Shown: positions 1-5,773, counted from the stretch's first letter. The stretch is DNA of 5,990 nucleotides from Holosporales bacterium (GCA_031273545.1 JAISRQ010000039.1:1-5990); one strand, 5' to 3'. Made by a program: numbers and translations. The notes: a model not told the origin generated them from the sequence alone.

Positions 1-308
1 TTAAAGGGACATTCCGGGATAGTATCTTAAACTAGGTCAGGAACGCTTCTTCCCACATTCCTCCCGACTTCCAACACAAAGAACAAATTCAGCAACTAGA
101 AATTCAGCGAAATGACGAGCTTCAGCAATTGGCCCTTTTACAAAACTTAATTCAGGAAATGCCGGATATTGACGTATTACAAGATAAGCAAATATTGCAG
201 AGTAGACGCATTTCGCAGCTTGACATTGAATTGAAACGTACATTGGAAGAGAATAGAATTGAAGAAATTAACGTGTGGATGCGTTCCATGGTTGAGTTAA
301 GTAAATTC

Positions 309-316
309 CATACATA
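309..316 (+). repeat. CATA x2 tandem duplication causing a frameshift
   Basis: CATACATA sits at the end of the first open segment of the coiled-coil gene. One copy would keep the frame open into the next segment (SKFH then KAKDNQ); two copies produce an immediate TAA. This is the simplest explanation for the first frameshift. Confidence 0.5.
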
Positions 317-405
317 AAGCAAAAGATAATCAATCACAATCACTTGCTCAAATTGAGCATGAATGCTTGAACCAAATATCAGAAGCATTATTAGGTAACC
401 CCGGA

Positions 406-494
406 GGGAGGTGGCGACAGCGAGTTCACGAGCAAATTTGAGAAAATTTGCGAAGAACTTAGCAAGGCGAGAAGCCTTGCTACCACGACGTCCC
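406..494. repeat. Hairpin-rich palindromic segment inside the coiled-coil remnant
   Basis: Two perfect hairpins lie side by side. GCAAATTT (432-439) pairs with AAATTTGC (444-451) across a GAGA loop, with an outer GTTC/GAAC pairing (424-427 with 455-458). TAGCAAGGC (460-468) pairs with GCCTTGCTA (474-482) across a GAGAA loop. Flanking bases GGGA/TCCC (406-409 with 491-494) and GTGG/CCAC (411-414 with 483-486) can close an outer stem, giving a branched fold. One + strand frame is open through the whole segment, and the opposite strand is also open. This resembles the behaviour of Rickettsia palindromic elements, which insert within coding genes, but I cannot match it to a named family. No second copy was seen in this window. 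Confidence 0.45.
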
Positions 495-573
495 AAAAGC
501 GGATTTATCTACTCAACCCGACACGTTTTAGCTCTAATCTGGTTCAAGCTTAAGATACGACTAGCGCAGCCAC

Positions 574-1419
574 TCAGTCATTACGGTTAAGAAATCTTTT
601 AGCTGATTCGCTTCTGCATCCTCTAAAACCTCCCTCCTTAACTATTCGTGGCTCCCAGTCTGCAGGGAATGACAAATCATTGCAACCACTAAAGCATTCT
701 CCACCAACTGTATTTACAGTATTTGGAATATTAAAACTTCTTAACTTGCGATCTCCAGCAAAAGCTGAGTGTCCAAATTCAACCAATGCACTGCCTGGCG
801 CAACTTCAACACTTTCTAACTCAGAGCAATGGGCAAAACAACCTTCCGGAATAATTGCGAGTTTCGATGGAATTCTTATACTTTTCAGCTGCGTTGCGCA
901 AAAAGCAGTGTTCTCAATGCTAATTAGGCTTTCAGGAAGATTAATTCTTTTTAAGTTTGAACTGTGAAAGGCGAAAGCTTCGATACGTTGCAGCACACTG
1001 TCTTCTGCAAATGTAACATCTGTTCCCTCCCAATTTTGAAAAGCATGACGCTTAATTGCAGTAACAGGAATATCTTTTCCTTCAAACTGTATTGATTTTG
1101 GAATATTTATGGCGGCTGTTCCCTTTATTGCTCCAACGGTTCCATTCCCAAGTGCTGCTTCAAAGTGTCCATTGACGTAAGTAACAACGTAAGGATAACC
1201 GTTAAACGACACTCTTTGGGGAGTAACTGCCCCAAAATTGGTTCCCTGGGGAGCCACTGGTTCTGGCGTAGCGGCAAACATCGCGCTAGTGCATCCCAGT
1301 CCAAAAAGAATGCAAACTTTTGTAGCTAACAAACGTTTACGATTCTCCAATTTATTGTTCGTACGAATTGAAGACTCTTGTCGCAAAAAACACGAAACAG
1401 CTGACTTAATATAGCTCAT
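574..1419 (-). CDS. Exported BspA-like leucine-rich repeat (LRR_5) protein
   Basis: This 281-residue protein is likely exported. After a polar N-terminus of about 25 residues come a basic NRKR stretch, a hydrophobic segment (about residues 30-48) and a plausible signal peptidase site after SAMFA, before ATPEP. Residues 68-110 form a lead-in domain. From about 118 to 260 there are repeats of the BspA/LRR_5 pattern, in which an F-x-x-C/S turn is followed by L-x-S/R-I-x-I/L-P-x-S: AFHSSNLKRINLPESL, AFCATQLKSIRIPSKL, CFAHCSELESVEVAPGS, AFAGDRKLRSFNIPNTV and CFSGCNDLSFP. Proteins of this class usually act as surface or secreted binding proteins; the ligand here is unknown. The ATG at 1419 is chosen because AAAGGGA lies 8 bases upstream and a TTGACA promoter lies further out. 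The gene is divergent from uvrC and seems to be its own transcription unit. It ends in a degenerate last repeat (GGFRGCRSESAKRFLNRND) and appears intact. The repeat class is fairly certain; the biological role is not. Confidence 0.88.
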   Translation of the reverse strand: MSYIKSAVSCFLRQESSIRTNNKLENRKRLLATKVCILFGLGCTSAMFAATPEPVAPQGTNFGAVTPQRVSFNGYPYVVTYVNGHFEAALGNGTVGAIKGTAAINIPKSIQFEGKDIPVTAIKRHAFQNWEGTDVTFAEDSVLQRIEAFAFHSSNLKRINLPESLISIENTAFCATQLKSIRIPSKLAIIPEGCFAHCSELESVEVAPGSALVEFGHSAFAGDRKLRSFNIPNTVNTVGGECFSGCNDLSFPADWEPRIVKEGGFRGCRSESAKRFLNRND

Positions 1420-1427
1420 AATAAAAT

Positions 1428-1434
1428 TCCCTTT
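1428..1434 (-). promoter_or_regulatory. Ribosome binding site of the leucine-rich repeat gene
   Basis: On the - strand this reads AAAGGGA, 8 bases before the ATG at 1419. It supports that start despite the unusually long polar stretch before the hydrophobic core of the signal peptide. Confidence 0.6.
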
Positions 1435-1449
1435 GTAAGTATCATGTCC

Positions 1450-1473
1450 TAATACTCACCTTATAGAGTATTA
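1450..1473. promoter_or_regulatory. Inverted repeat flanking the -10 box, possible operator
   Basis: TAATACTC (1450-1457) and GAGTATTA (1466-1473) are perfect inverted repeats separated by 8 bases, and the spacer contains the putative -10 box of the leucine-rich repeat gene. A dimeric regulator bound here would block RNA polymerase. No regulator gene is present in the window, so the operator role is inference. Confidence 0.4.
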
Positions 1474-1486
1474 AGCCAAATGTCAA
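1460..1486 (-). promoter_or_regulatory. Sigma70-like promoter of the leucine-rich repeat gene
   Basis: The - strand carries a consensus -35 box TTGACA (1486-1481) and a -10-like TATAAG (1465-1460), separated by 15 bases. The spacing is shorter than the ideal 17, but the -35 is perfect. Transcription would begin near 1453, giving a leader of about 33 bases that includes the AAAGGGA ribosome binding site. Confidence 0.5.
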
Positions 1487-1688
1487 CTTCATTTATTCTT
1501 TGTAAAAATTATAGACTTTAAGAAAAATACTTATATCTACAAATGTCCTTCATTGGATTTTGTAGATGGTTGTTTTTTGTTGAATAAATTGGTAACATCC
1601 ACTGGGATTTTTGTCGATTCGTTTGTCGTTTTTAAGAATTCGTTGGCTAAAAAAGTCCGAATTATTTTGAGGGTTAAATCTAGTAAAA

Positions 1689-1700
1689 ATGGTTGCATAA
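1689..1700 (+). other. Three-codon ORF abutting the uvrC start (ATG GTT GCA TAA)
   Basis: A minimal ORF encoding M-V-A ends in TAATG, so its stop shares one base with the uvrC ATG at 1700. This is the geometry of translational coupling. It has no clear ribosome binding site and may be chance. It is listed because uvrC itself lacks a well-placed Shine-Dalgarno sequence: the nearest purine-rich run, GAGGG, is about 25 bases upstream. Confidence 0.15.
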
Positions 1701-3754
1701 TGACTGACTCTTTTCCAGAAATAACGCGCGGACAAAATGTGCTTTACGCTGCGGTAAAATCCTTCCCGCAATCCCCTGGCATCTACAAAATGTTTGGCAA
1801 GGACGGAAACATCCTTTACGTAGGAAAAGCCAAAAATTTGAAAAACCGCGTAACATCATACACTAACGTTAGCGACCAAAATTATCGTATTCGGCGAATG
1901 GTAAGTAACGTCTACGGAGTCACATTTACCGTAACAGACACAGAGTCAGACGCAATCTTCCTTGAAGCAGACCTGATACACACACTAAAACCGCCATACA
2001 ACGTCTTGTTGAAAGAATCCTCGCCTTTTGTATCAATTGGTATAAGTAAAAATCACTCTTTTCCGCGTATATGGAAGCATAGGGGCCCCAAAGGAGATGA
2101 CGAATATTTGGGGCCGTTTTCCTCTGTTAAAAGCGTAGACGAAGCGCTCGTGAATATCCAAAAGATTTTTCAATTACGCACGTGCACGGATAGTGCGTTC
2201 GGAAAACGCACGCGTCCATGCTTGCAATATGACATAAAACGGTGCTCTGCGCCGTGTGTGGGTAGGATTTCGTGCGAGGAGTACCAACAGGCTGTCCAGA
2301 ATAGCAAAGAGTTTTTGGCAGGAAAACTTGTTTTCGTCAAAGATTTTTTAAAAAATGAAATGTTTGCAGCCAGTAACGAGCTTAATTTTGAAAAAGCTGC
2401 CCGTTGTAGAGACACGATACGCCGCTTAGAAAAATTGCCAAACATAGAAAAGGCAGACTTTGGAAGCCTTGTTGATGCCGATATCATTGCGATATATCAG
2501 CAAGTTCGAAAAGAAGAAGAGCGTGATCTAAACTTGGATAATGTATCTGACAAAGAGCATGATCTAAGCTCGAATAACGTTTCCGGTAAAGAATGTGATT
2601 TGTCTTCAAATAATGTAGCCGATAAAAGTGAATGTATTAGCGAGGGGGATACAGTAGAATTGGCGGGTGATACAAGTAATAATAGTATGCTCGAAGACGA
2701 ATATCTTGTTGTTGATTACATAACTCCGTGTATCCAAGTCTTACTAATTCGTAATGGCCTATACCTTGGAGGGGATTCATTTTTCCTAGACAAGCATGCA
2801 AATCTATCCTCCCCAAGCGAAAACATGGCGAGCTTCTTCCAGCAATTTTACCTCAACAAAAAGCCGCCAGCACGAATCCTTGTGAACTGCATGCCTGCCG
2901 ACGTGGACCTACTGCGTGATGCCCTTCGTACAAAACACACGCGTACCGTCTCAATCGAATGTCCGCAAAAAGGTAATTGTGCGCGGTGGGTCTCGCAGGC
3001 GCTAAACAATGCCATCCAACATAGCCAGTATGAAACCGCACAAACAATGGATTTCTCGGATAACCTTTTGCGTTTGGCCCAGATCTTTAAACTGCCAAAA
3101 AAGCCTGAGCGAGTCGAGATAAATGACAATAGCCATAATCAAGGGTCCTATGCATACGGCTGCATGGTTGTTGCGAATTCTGAGGGTTTTGACAAAAAAT
3201 CGTACCGCCAGTTTTCTGTGTCTGCACATAAGGACGATGACTTCAGTCAGCTAGGCGGGAGCGACTTTGCCATGATGGAGGAAATGATGACGCGGCGTTT
3301 CCGGGATCCAGATATATTGCCCGACGTAATGATAATAGACGGTGGTGCCGGCCAAATTTCCGCAGTCCTTGGCGTGTTGGCTATCTATGATTTGCGCATT
3401 CCAATAATTGGAGTGGCAAAAGGGCCAGACCGCAATGCTGGTCGCGAGCGTTTTTTCATCCCTGGGCGCGCTCCCATATCACTGCCAGAGCATGATCCGA
3501 CGTTGCATTTTATCCAACGCTTAAGGGATGAAGCACACAGATTCGCGATTGGAACGCACAGGAAATCTCGTAGCCGCGGGTTGGTTAAGTCTCAGCTAAG
3601 CGAGATTCCAGGTGTCGGCAATATGCGAAGGAAGGCGCTGATAAAACAGCTTGGATCTGTTGCTGCGGTCAAACAGGCCTCTGTGGAGGAACTGTTGCGC
3701 GTAGAAGGAATTACGCGCGCAATAGCGGAAAGTATTTACAATTATTTCCATTAG
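1700..3754 (+). CDS. uvrC: UvrABC excinuclease subunit C with an acidic repeat insertion
   Basis: UvrC is the nuclease of nucleotide excision repair; recruited by UvrB at a lesion, it cuts the damaged strand on both sides. In this 684-residue protein, the GIY-YIG nuclease domain (about 20-100) makes the 3' cut and has GIY at 27-29, Y40, R50 and E89. Four cysteines, C162, C174, C182 and C186, match the spacing of the iron-sulfur cluster ligands described in E. coli UvrC. The UVR domain that binds UvrB spans about 210-246. The RNase H-like domain making the 5' cut keeps D476 (NDNSH), D522 (SDFAMM), D547 (IIDGG) and H613 (EAHRFAI). Two helix-hairpin-helix motifs end the protein (about 630-684). 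It is longer than the usual 610 or so because of an insertion at about 269-341. ATG 1700 is chosen because the upstream extension back to TTG 1553 has no UvrC-like sequence, while this start places the GIY-YIG domain normally. All key residues are present, so it is probably functional. Confidence 0.95.
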   Translation: MTDSFPEITRGQNVLYAAVKSFPQSPGIYKMFGKDGNILYVGKAKNLKNRVTSYTNVSDQNYRIRRMVSNVYGVTFTVTDTESDAIFLEADLIHTLKPPYNVLLKESSPFVSIGISKNHSFPRIWKHRGPKGDDEYLGPFSSVKSVDEALVNIQKIFQLRTCTDSAFGKRTRPCLQYDIKRCSAPCVGRISCEEYQQAVQNSKEFLAGKLVFVKDFLKNEMFAASNELNFEKAARCRDTIRRLEKLPNIEKADFGSLVDADIIAIYQQVRKEEERDLNLDNVSDKEHDLSSNNVSGKECDLSSNNVADKSECISEGDTVELAGDTSNNSMLEDEYLVVDYITPCIQVLLIRNGLYLGGDSFFLDKHANLSSPSENMASFFQQFYLNKKPPARILVNCMPADVDLLRDALRTKHTRTVSIECPQKGNCARWVSQALNNAIQHSQYETAQTMDFSDNLLRLAQIFKLPKKPERVEINDNSHNQGSYAYGCMVVANSEGFDKKSYRQFSVSAHKDDDFSQLGGSDFAMMEEMMTRRFRDPDILPDVMIIDGGAGQISAVLGVLAIYDLRIPIIGVAKGPDRNAGRERFFIPGRAPISLPEHDPTLHFIQRLRDEAHRFAIGTHRKSRSRGLVKSQLSEIPGVGNMRRKALIKQLGSVAAVKQASVEELLRVEGITRAIAESIYNYFH
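2525..2635 (+). repeat. Three tandem in-frame repeats (36, 36 and 39 bp) inside uvrC
   Basis: Units at 2525-2560, 2561-2596 and 2597-2635 encode DLNLDNVSDKEH, DLSSNNVSGKEC and DLSSNNVADKSEC. They lie in the linker between the UVR domain and the RNase H-like half (residues 276-312 of UvrC). DNA identity between units is clearly lower than protein similarity, with many third-position changes, so the repeats are old or maintained at protein level. The region is acidic and serine/asparagine-rich, which suggests a disordered, exposed loop. Confidence 0.8.
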
Positions 3755-3800
3755 ATATATATCGCATTGTACTTGCTTATGAAATTGATGGGGAGGAGAC

Positions 3801-3857
3801 GTGAACACTTTGTTTTACTACTTCATTTCTACACATTTGCTGGAGCCCCTGGTGTAG
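3801..3857 (+). CDS. Possible 18-residue small protein (GTG start)
   Basis: A GTG at 3801 is preceded by GGGGAGGAG, about as strong a Shine-Dalgarno match as the window contains, with suitable spacing of a few bases. The ORF would encode MNTLFYYFISTHLLEPLV, with a hydrophobic aromatic stretch in the middle, and stops at TAG 3855-3857. It starts 46 bases after the uvrC stop. It could be a small membrane peptide, the truncated start of a lost gene, or chance. No family is recognised. Confidence 0.25.
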   Translation: MNTLFYYFISTHLLEPLV

Positions 3858-4025
3858 GTAGGTGAGAATACGTCACATTTGTACTTTTTATATATTTATC
3901 TCATGAAATCTCTGAAATCAATTTTTCTTGCGATAGGCAATATAGTTCAAGAATTGAGCGCAGATATAATGTCGTTTCCTATTGAAGGATATTGAACGAA
4001 ACTTAACGATTTATTAAGTATTCTT

Positions 4026-4034
4026 TGGTACAAT
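4026..4034 (+). promoter_or_regulatory. Extended -10-like promoter element for the exported-protein gene
   Basis: TGG followed by TACAAT fits an extended -10 element. No good -35 hexamer lies at the expected distance, which is tolerated for extended -10 promoters. Transcription would start near 4041, giving a leader of about 100 bases. Confidence 0.3.
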
Positions 4035-4134
4035 AATGCTATAGCTAAACGGATCTGGTCTTGTTGATTTAGCGTTTTGTTATAAAAAATTACAAAAGAC
4101 TGAGGCGAGCGTTTTAGTCCTACTGTGGTTAGTA

Positions 4135-4140
4135 AAAGGA
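4135..4140 (+). promoter_or_regulatory. Ribosome binding site deciding between ATG 4144 and ATG 4150
   Basis: AAAGGA lies 3 bases before ATG 4144 and 9 bases before ATG 4150. The spacing favours 4150 as the main start; the difference is two residues. Confidence 0.5.
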
Positions 4141-4149
4141 TGGATGAAT

Positions 4150-5310
4150 ATGAAAGAATACTTAAAAAGGATGAATGTATGTTTGGCGTTTAGTTTCGTC
4201 TGTTGTTTCATGGCGAATGTCGCATTGTCGGCTACGATTACTGCCAACAGTAATGAAAATGGTAATTATTCTGGTACGCCTAATAAATCTGAGGGATGCT
4301 TTGTTGATTTTATAGGACAAGGCTCTACTAATGCAGATAAATTTGGTGAAAAAATATCAGAACTAAAGAGTGATAGTGAAGGTGTGTGGCTTGTTATCGG
4401 GGAATCCCTTGGAGCGAAGCATGCACCAGTGCGTTTCTCAAAAAAGAATTGGATATTTCTTGACCCCTGTGACCATCGCGACGCAGTGCATGAAACTGCT
4501 ATGCGCGGTAGTGTACTAAATCATTCAAGAATAGGAATAAGAGGTTTTATAAAAGACCTAAATGAATTGCAAAGTCTAAGAGGCGCTATTACATACATCG
4601 TTGATGATCCACATATATTGTGTGGCGAGAAGTATAGTGATTACCATAGTTCTGGTACTACATTTAATAATCTTATGATTTTGCACGATTTTCTTGCTAA
4701 AGGTGGAATTATTACGACATCGATTAGGGTATTGAATACACTTAGTAGAGCCGATCTTGAGAAAATAAGGGAAAAGTTCAACATAAAATGGTCTTACGAG
4801 GAATGCGATTTTTCAAAGCCATACAAAGATTGTCCTTTTTCCGAGGACGTTACCAAAGGTCATTTCGAGTGGAAACAGGAATATTTCAAGCCGCTCGTCC
4901 GTCTTTGGACATCCTTAATGCAAGGTCCAGAAGCAGAAAAGTTTCAGCATGTTAATCGTCTGGAAAAAATGGCAGAAATTCTCCCCTTTGAGAAATGTAA
5001 AGATATAAACATTCCTGCAGCAAAGAGAGACGAGATATATCGTTTATTAGCTGAAAAAATTTGGGGATCCAAGACATTCGGGCAAAATTATGAAAATTGG
5101 TCTCGTCCAGACGTCGATAAGTTGAATGATGTTGACGAATCTGTCCTTAATGAGATGTATAAAGTAAAGGAGGCAGAGATAAAATGCGGCCCATATCGTA
5201 CAGCGCATGACATAGATTCTTGGCGAGTAGAGTTTTTAAGAGAACTTCATTCGCGAACTAGCGATTTAGTTATGTTTAATGGATCGTTGTTCTTTATAAA
5301 GAAAGATTAG
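4150..5310 (+). CDS. Exported protein of unknown function with a methyltransferase-like (Rossmann) strand pattern
   Basis: The product is 386 residues. The N-terminus has lysines and arginine (MKEYLKR), a hydrophobic core and the likely cleavage site VALSA before TITA, so it is probably exported by Sec. The ATG at 4150 is preferred because AAAGGA (4135-4140) lies 9 bases upstream; an ATG at 4144 in the same frame is only 3 bases from it. I do not recognise the family. The mature part shows strand segments in an order resembling class I methyltransferases: VWLVIGESLG (79-88, where a glycine-rich loop would be), NWIFLDPCD (about 100-108), ITYIVDDP (147-154), FLAKGGIITTSI (181-192), and a C-terminal VMFNGSLFFIKK (374-385). 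The central part (about 215-345) is charged and helical. It has seven cysteines after the signal (50, 107, 158, 219, 228, 283, 346), which could form disulfides. Export is likely; the fold is a weak inference and no activity is claimed. It stands alone between uvrC and the duplicated uvrC end. Confidence 0.85.
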   Translation: MKEYLKRMNVCLAFSFVCCFMANVALSATITANSNENGNYSGTPNKSEGCFVDFIGQGSTNADKFGEKISELKSDSEGVWLVIGESLGAKHAPVRFSKKNWIFLDPCDHRDAVHETAMRGSVLNHSRIGIRGFIKDLNELQSLRGAITYIVDDPHILCGEKYSDYHSSGTTFNNLMILHDFLAKGGIITTSIRVLNTLSRADLEKIREKFNIKWSYEECDFSKPYKDCPFSEDVTKGHFEWKQEYFKPLVRLWTSLMQGPEAEKFQHVNRLEKMAEILPFEKCKDINIPAAKRDEIYRLLAEKIWGSKTFGQNYENWSRPDVDKLNDVDESVLNEMYKVKEAEIKCGPYRTAHDIDSWRVEFLRELHSRTSDLVMFNGSLFFIKKD

Positions 5311-5327
5311 GTTCTGTTAAATAAATA

Positions 5328-5395
5328 GGAAGAATGTTTGCAATAAAATTTGGAACTGTAAGCTTTTAAGTTCCAACAAATGTTCGCGTTCTTCC
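5328..5395. repeat. Long imperfect palindrome after the exported-protein gene
   Basis: The core is TTGGAACT (5350-5357) pairing with AGTTCCAA (5369-5376), extended inward by TAA/TTA (5359-5361 with 5366-5368) around a GCTT loop with one bulged G. TTTG/CAAA (5337-5340 with 5377-5380) and GGAAGAA/TTCTTCC (5328-5334 with 5389-5395) extend it outward across internal loops. It starts 18 bases after the stop codon, so it may end or protect the transcript, but no T run follows the right arm, so it is not a standard rho-independent terminator. It could also be the footprint of a small mobile element. Confidence 0.45.
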
Positions 5396-5408
5396 GGAGC
5401 GAAGTACA

Positions 5409-5426
5409 ACTTGTTCTAGAACTAGT
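5409..5426. repeat. 18-bp near-perfect palindrome beside the duplication breakpoint
   Basis: ACTTGTTCT followed by AGAACTAGT is an inverted repeat with one mismatched pair; its centre GTTCTAGAAC is perfect. It ends 5 bases before the point where similarity to uvrC begins (5432), so it may mark the recombination junction or a protein-binding site. Chance cannot be excluded. Confidence 0.35.
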
Positions 5427-5431
5427 CATCC

Positions 5432-5671
5432 TTTTATCCAACGCTTAAGGGATGAAGCACAGATTCGCGATTAGAATGCACAGGAAACCTCGTAACCGCG
5501 GTTTGGTTACGTCTCAGCTAAGCGAGATTCCAGGTGTCGGCAATAAGGAAGGCGCGGATAAAACAGCTTGGATCCGTTGCTACGGTCAAACAGGCCTCTG
5601 TTGAGGAACTGTTGCGCGTAGATGGGATCACACGCGCAACGGCGGAAAGTATTTACAATTACTTCCATTAG
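5432..5671 (+). pseudogene. uvrC: Degenerate duplicate of the 3' end of uvrC
   Basis: This stretch aligns end to end with 3508-3754, the last 247 bases of the intact uvrC, which encode the end of the RNase H-like domain (from FIQRLRDEAH) and both helix-hairpin-helix motifs. By eye there are about 17 substitutions plus two deletions: one CA lost from CACACAG (after GATGAAG) and 5 bases lost after GTCGGCAAT. The first deletion shifts the frame into a TAG within a few codons, so no functional product is expected. Similarity starts abruptly at TTTATCC and ends exactly at the TAG stop codon; the flanks are unrelated to those of the intact copy. About 7 substitutions are synonymous in the uvrC frame, the rest change residues. 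It has no start codon of its own. The long antisense reading frame over it is a shadow. Confidence 0.93.
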
Positions 5672-5708
5672 TATTGTTATTTTTCCAGAACAATGAGATT
5701 GCATACTA

Positions 5709-5764
5709 AAAAAGTAAATATTGCACATGGCTGATTTCCTCTCCCCAAAGCGTATGTGCAATAT
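5709..5764 (-). terminator. Hairpin with T-rich tail, likely end of the Sel1-repeat gene
   Basis: ATATTGCACAT (5718-5728) and ATGTGCAATAT (5754-5764) are perfect 11-bp inverted repeats with a 25-base loop. Read on the - strand the stem is followed by TTTACTTTTTT, as in a rho-independent terminator, and it begins 9 bases beyond the Sel1 fragment stop codon at 5774. The loop is longer than usual. No comparable T run follows on the + strand. Confidence 0.5.
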
Positions 5765-5773
5765 CTTCGAAAT

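Larger units (their letters stand above)
3..553 (+). pseudogene. Remnant of a coiled-coil protein gene, broken in several places, 5' end probably outside the window
   Basis: Three + strand frame segments read as one glutamine- and glutamate-rich helical protein. The first frame starts at the window edge (KGTFRDSILN), meets TAG at 33-35, then runs open at 36-317 through heptad-like sequence (EQIQQLEIQRNDELQQLALL and IELKRTLEENRIEEI). It stops at TAA 315-317, just where CATA is tandemly duplicated (309-316). Removing one CATA joins SKFH to KAKDNQSQSLAQIEHECLNQ in the next frame. That frame ends at TGA 439-441, but a second shift within about 395-410 leads into a third open frame (GGGDSEFTSKFEKICEELSK onward) ending at TAA 551-553. 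No start codon with a ribosome binding site is visible, so the gene was probably longer to the left. I do not recognise the family; a coiled coil is the only structural inference. Calling it a pseudogene rests on the three lesions; sequencing error cannot be excluded. Confidence 0.55.
3755..4143. other. 389-bp spacer between uvrC and the exported-protein gene
   Basis: The spacer is AT-rich and holds no convincing long ORF. It contains a possible 18-codon ORF at 3801 (listed separately), a 30-codon ATG ORF at 3903-3995 without a ribosome binding site, a TATAAT at 3965-3970 without a good -35 box, and an extended -10-like TGGTACAAT at 4026-4034. Near the downstream gene are a weak hairpin, TTTTGT/ACAAAA (4075-4080 with 4092-4097), and a direct repeat AGCGTTTT (4071-4078 and 4108-4115). 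I see no rho-independent terminator directly after uvrC. In many alphaproteobacteria pgsA follows uvrC; no trace of it is visible here. Confidence 0.5.

Noticed and set aside
152..496. Antisense 114-codon ORF over the coiled-coil remnant
   Set aside because: It is the reverse of sequence that reads as coherent protein on the + strand. Its N-terminal part is the reverse reading of the palindromic segment; no ribosome binding site supports it.
1553..1699. A 49-residue N-terminal extension of UvrC from a TTG start
   Set aside because: The extension has no similarity to UvrC, has no ribosome binding site, and the ATG at 1700 already places the GIY-YIG domain at the normal distance from the N-terminus.
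2525..2635. CRISPR-like regular repeats
   Set aside because: The three units are directly adjacent with no spacers and encode in-frame peptide repeats within UvrC, so they are protein repeats.
3903..3995. 30-codon ORF starting MKSLKSIFLAIGN in the spacer
   Set aside because: The start resembles a signal peptide, but there is no ribosome binding site and the product ends after 30 residues. Too weak to list as a gene.
5310..5320. GGTTCTGTTAA resembling an IS6/IS26-family terminal repeat
   Set aside because: The match is short, there is no matching inverted end and no transposase sequence in the window.
5507..5761. Antisense 84-codon ORF over the uvrC duplicate
   Set aside because: The same antisense frame is open over the intact uvrC end (3596-3808), so it is a by-product of uvrC codon use and is carried along by the duplication.
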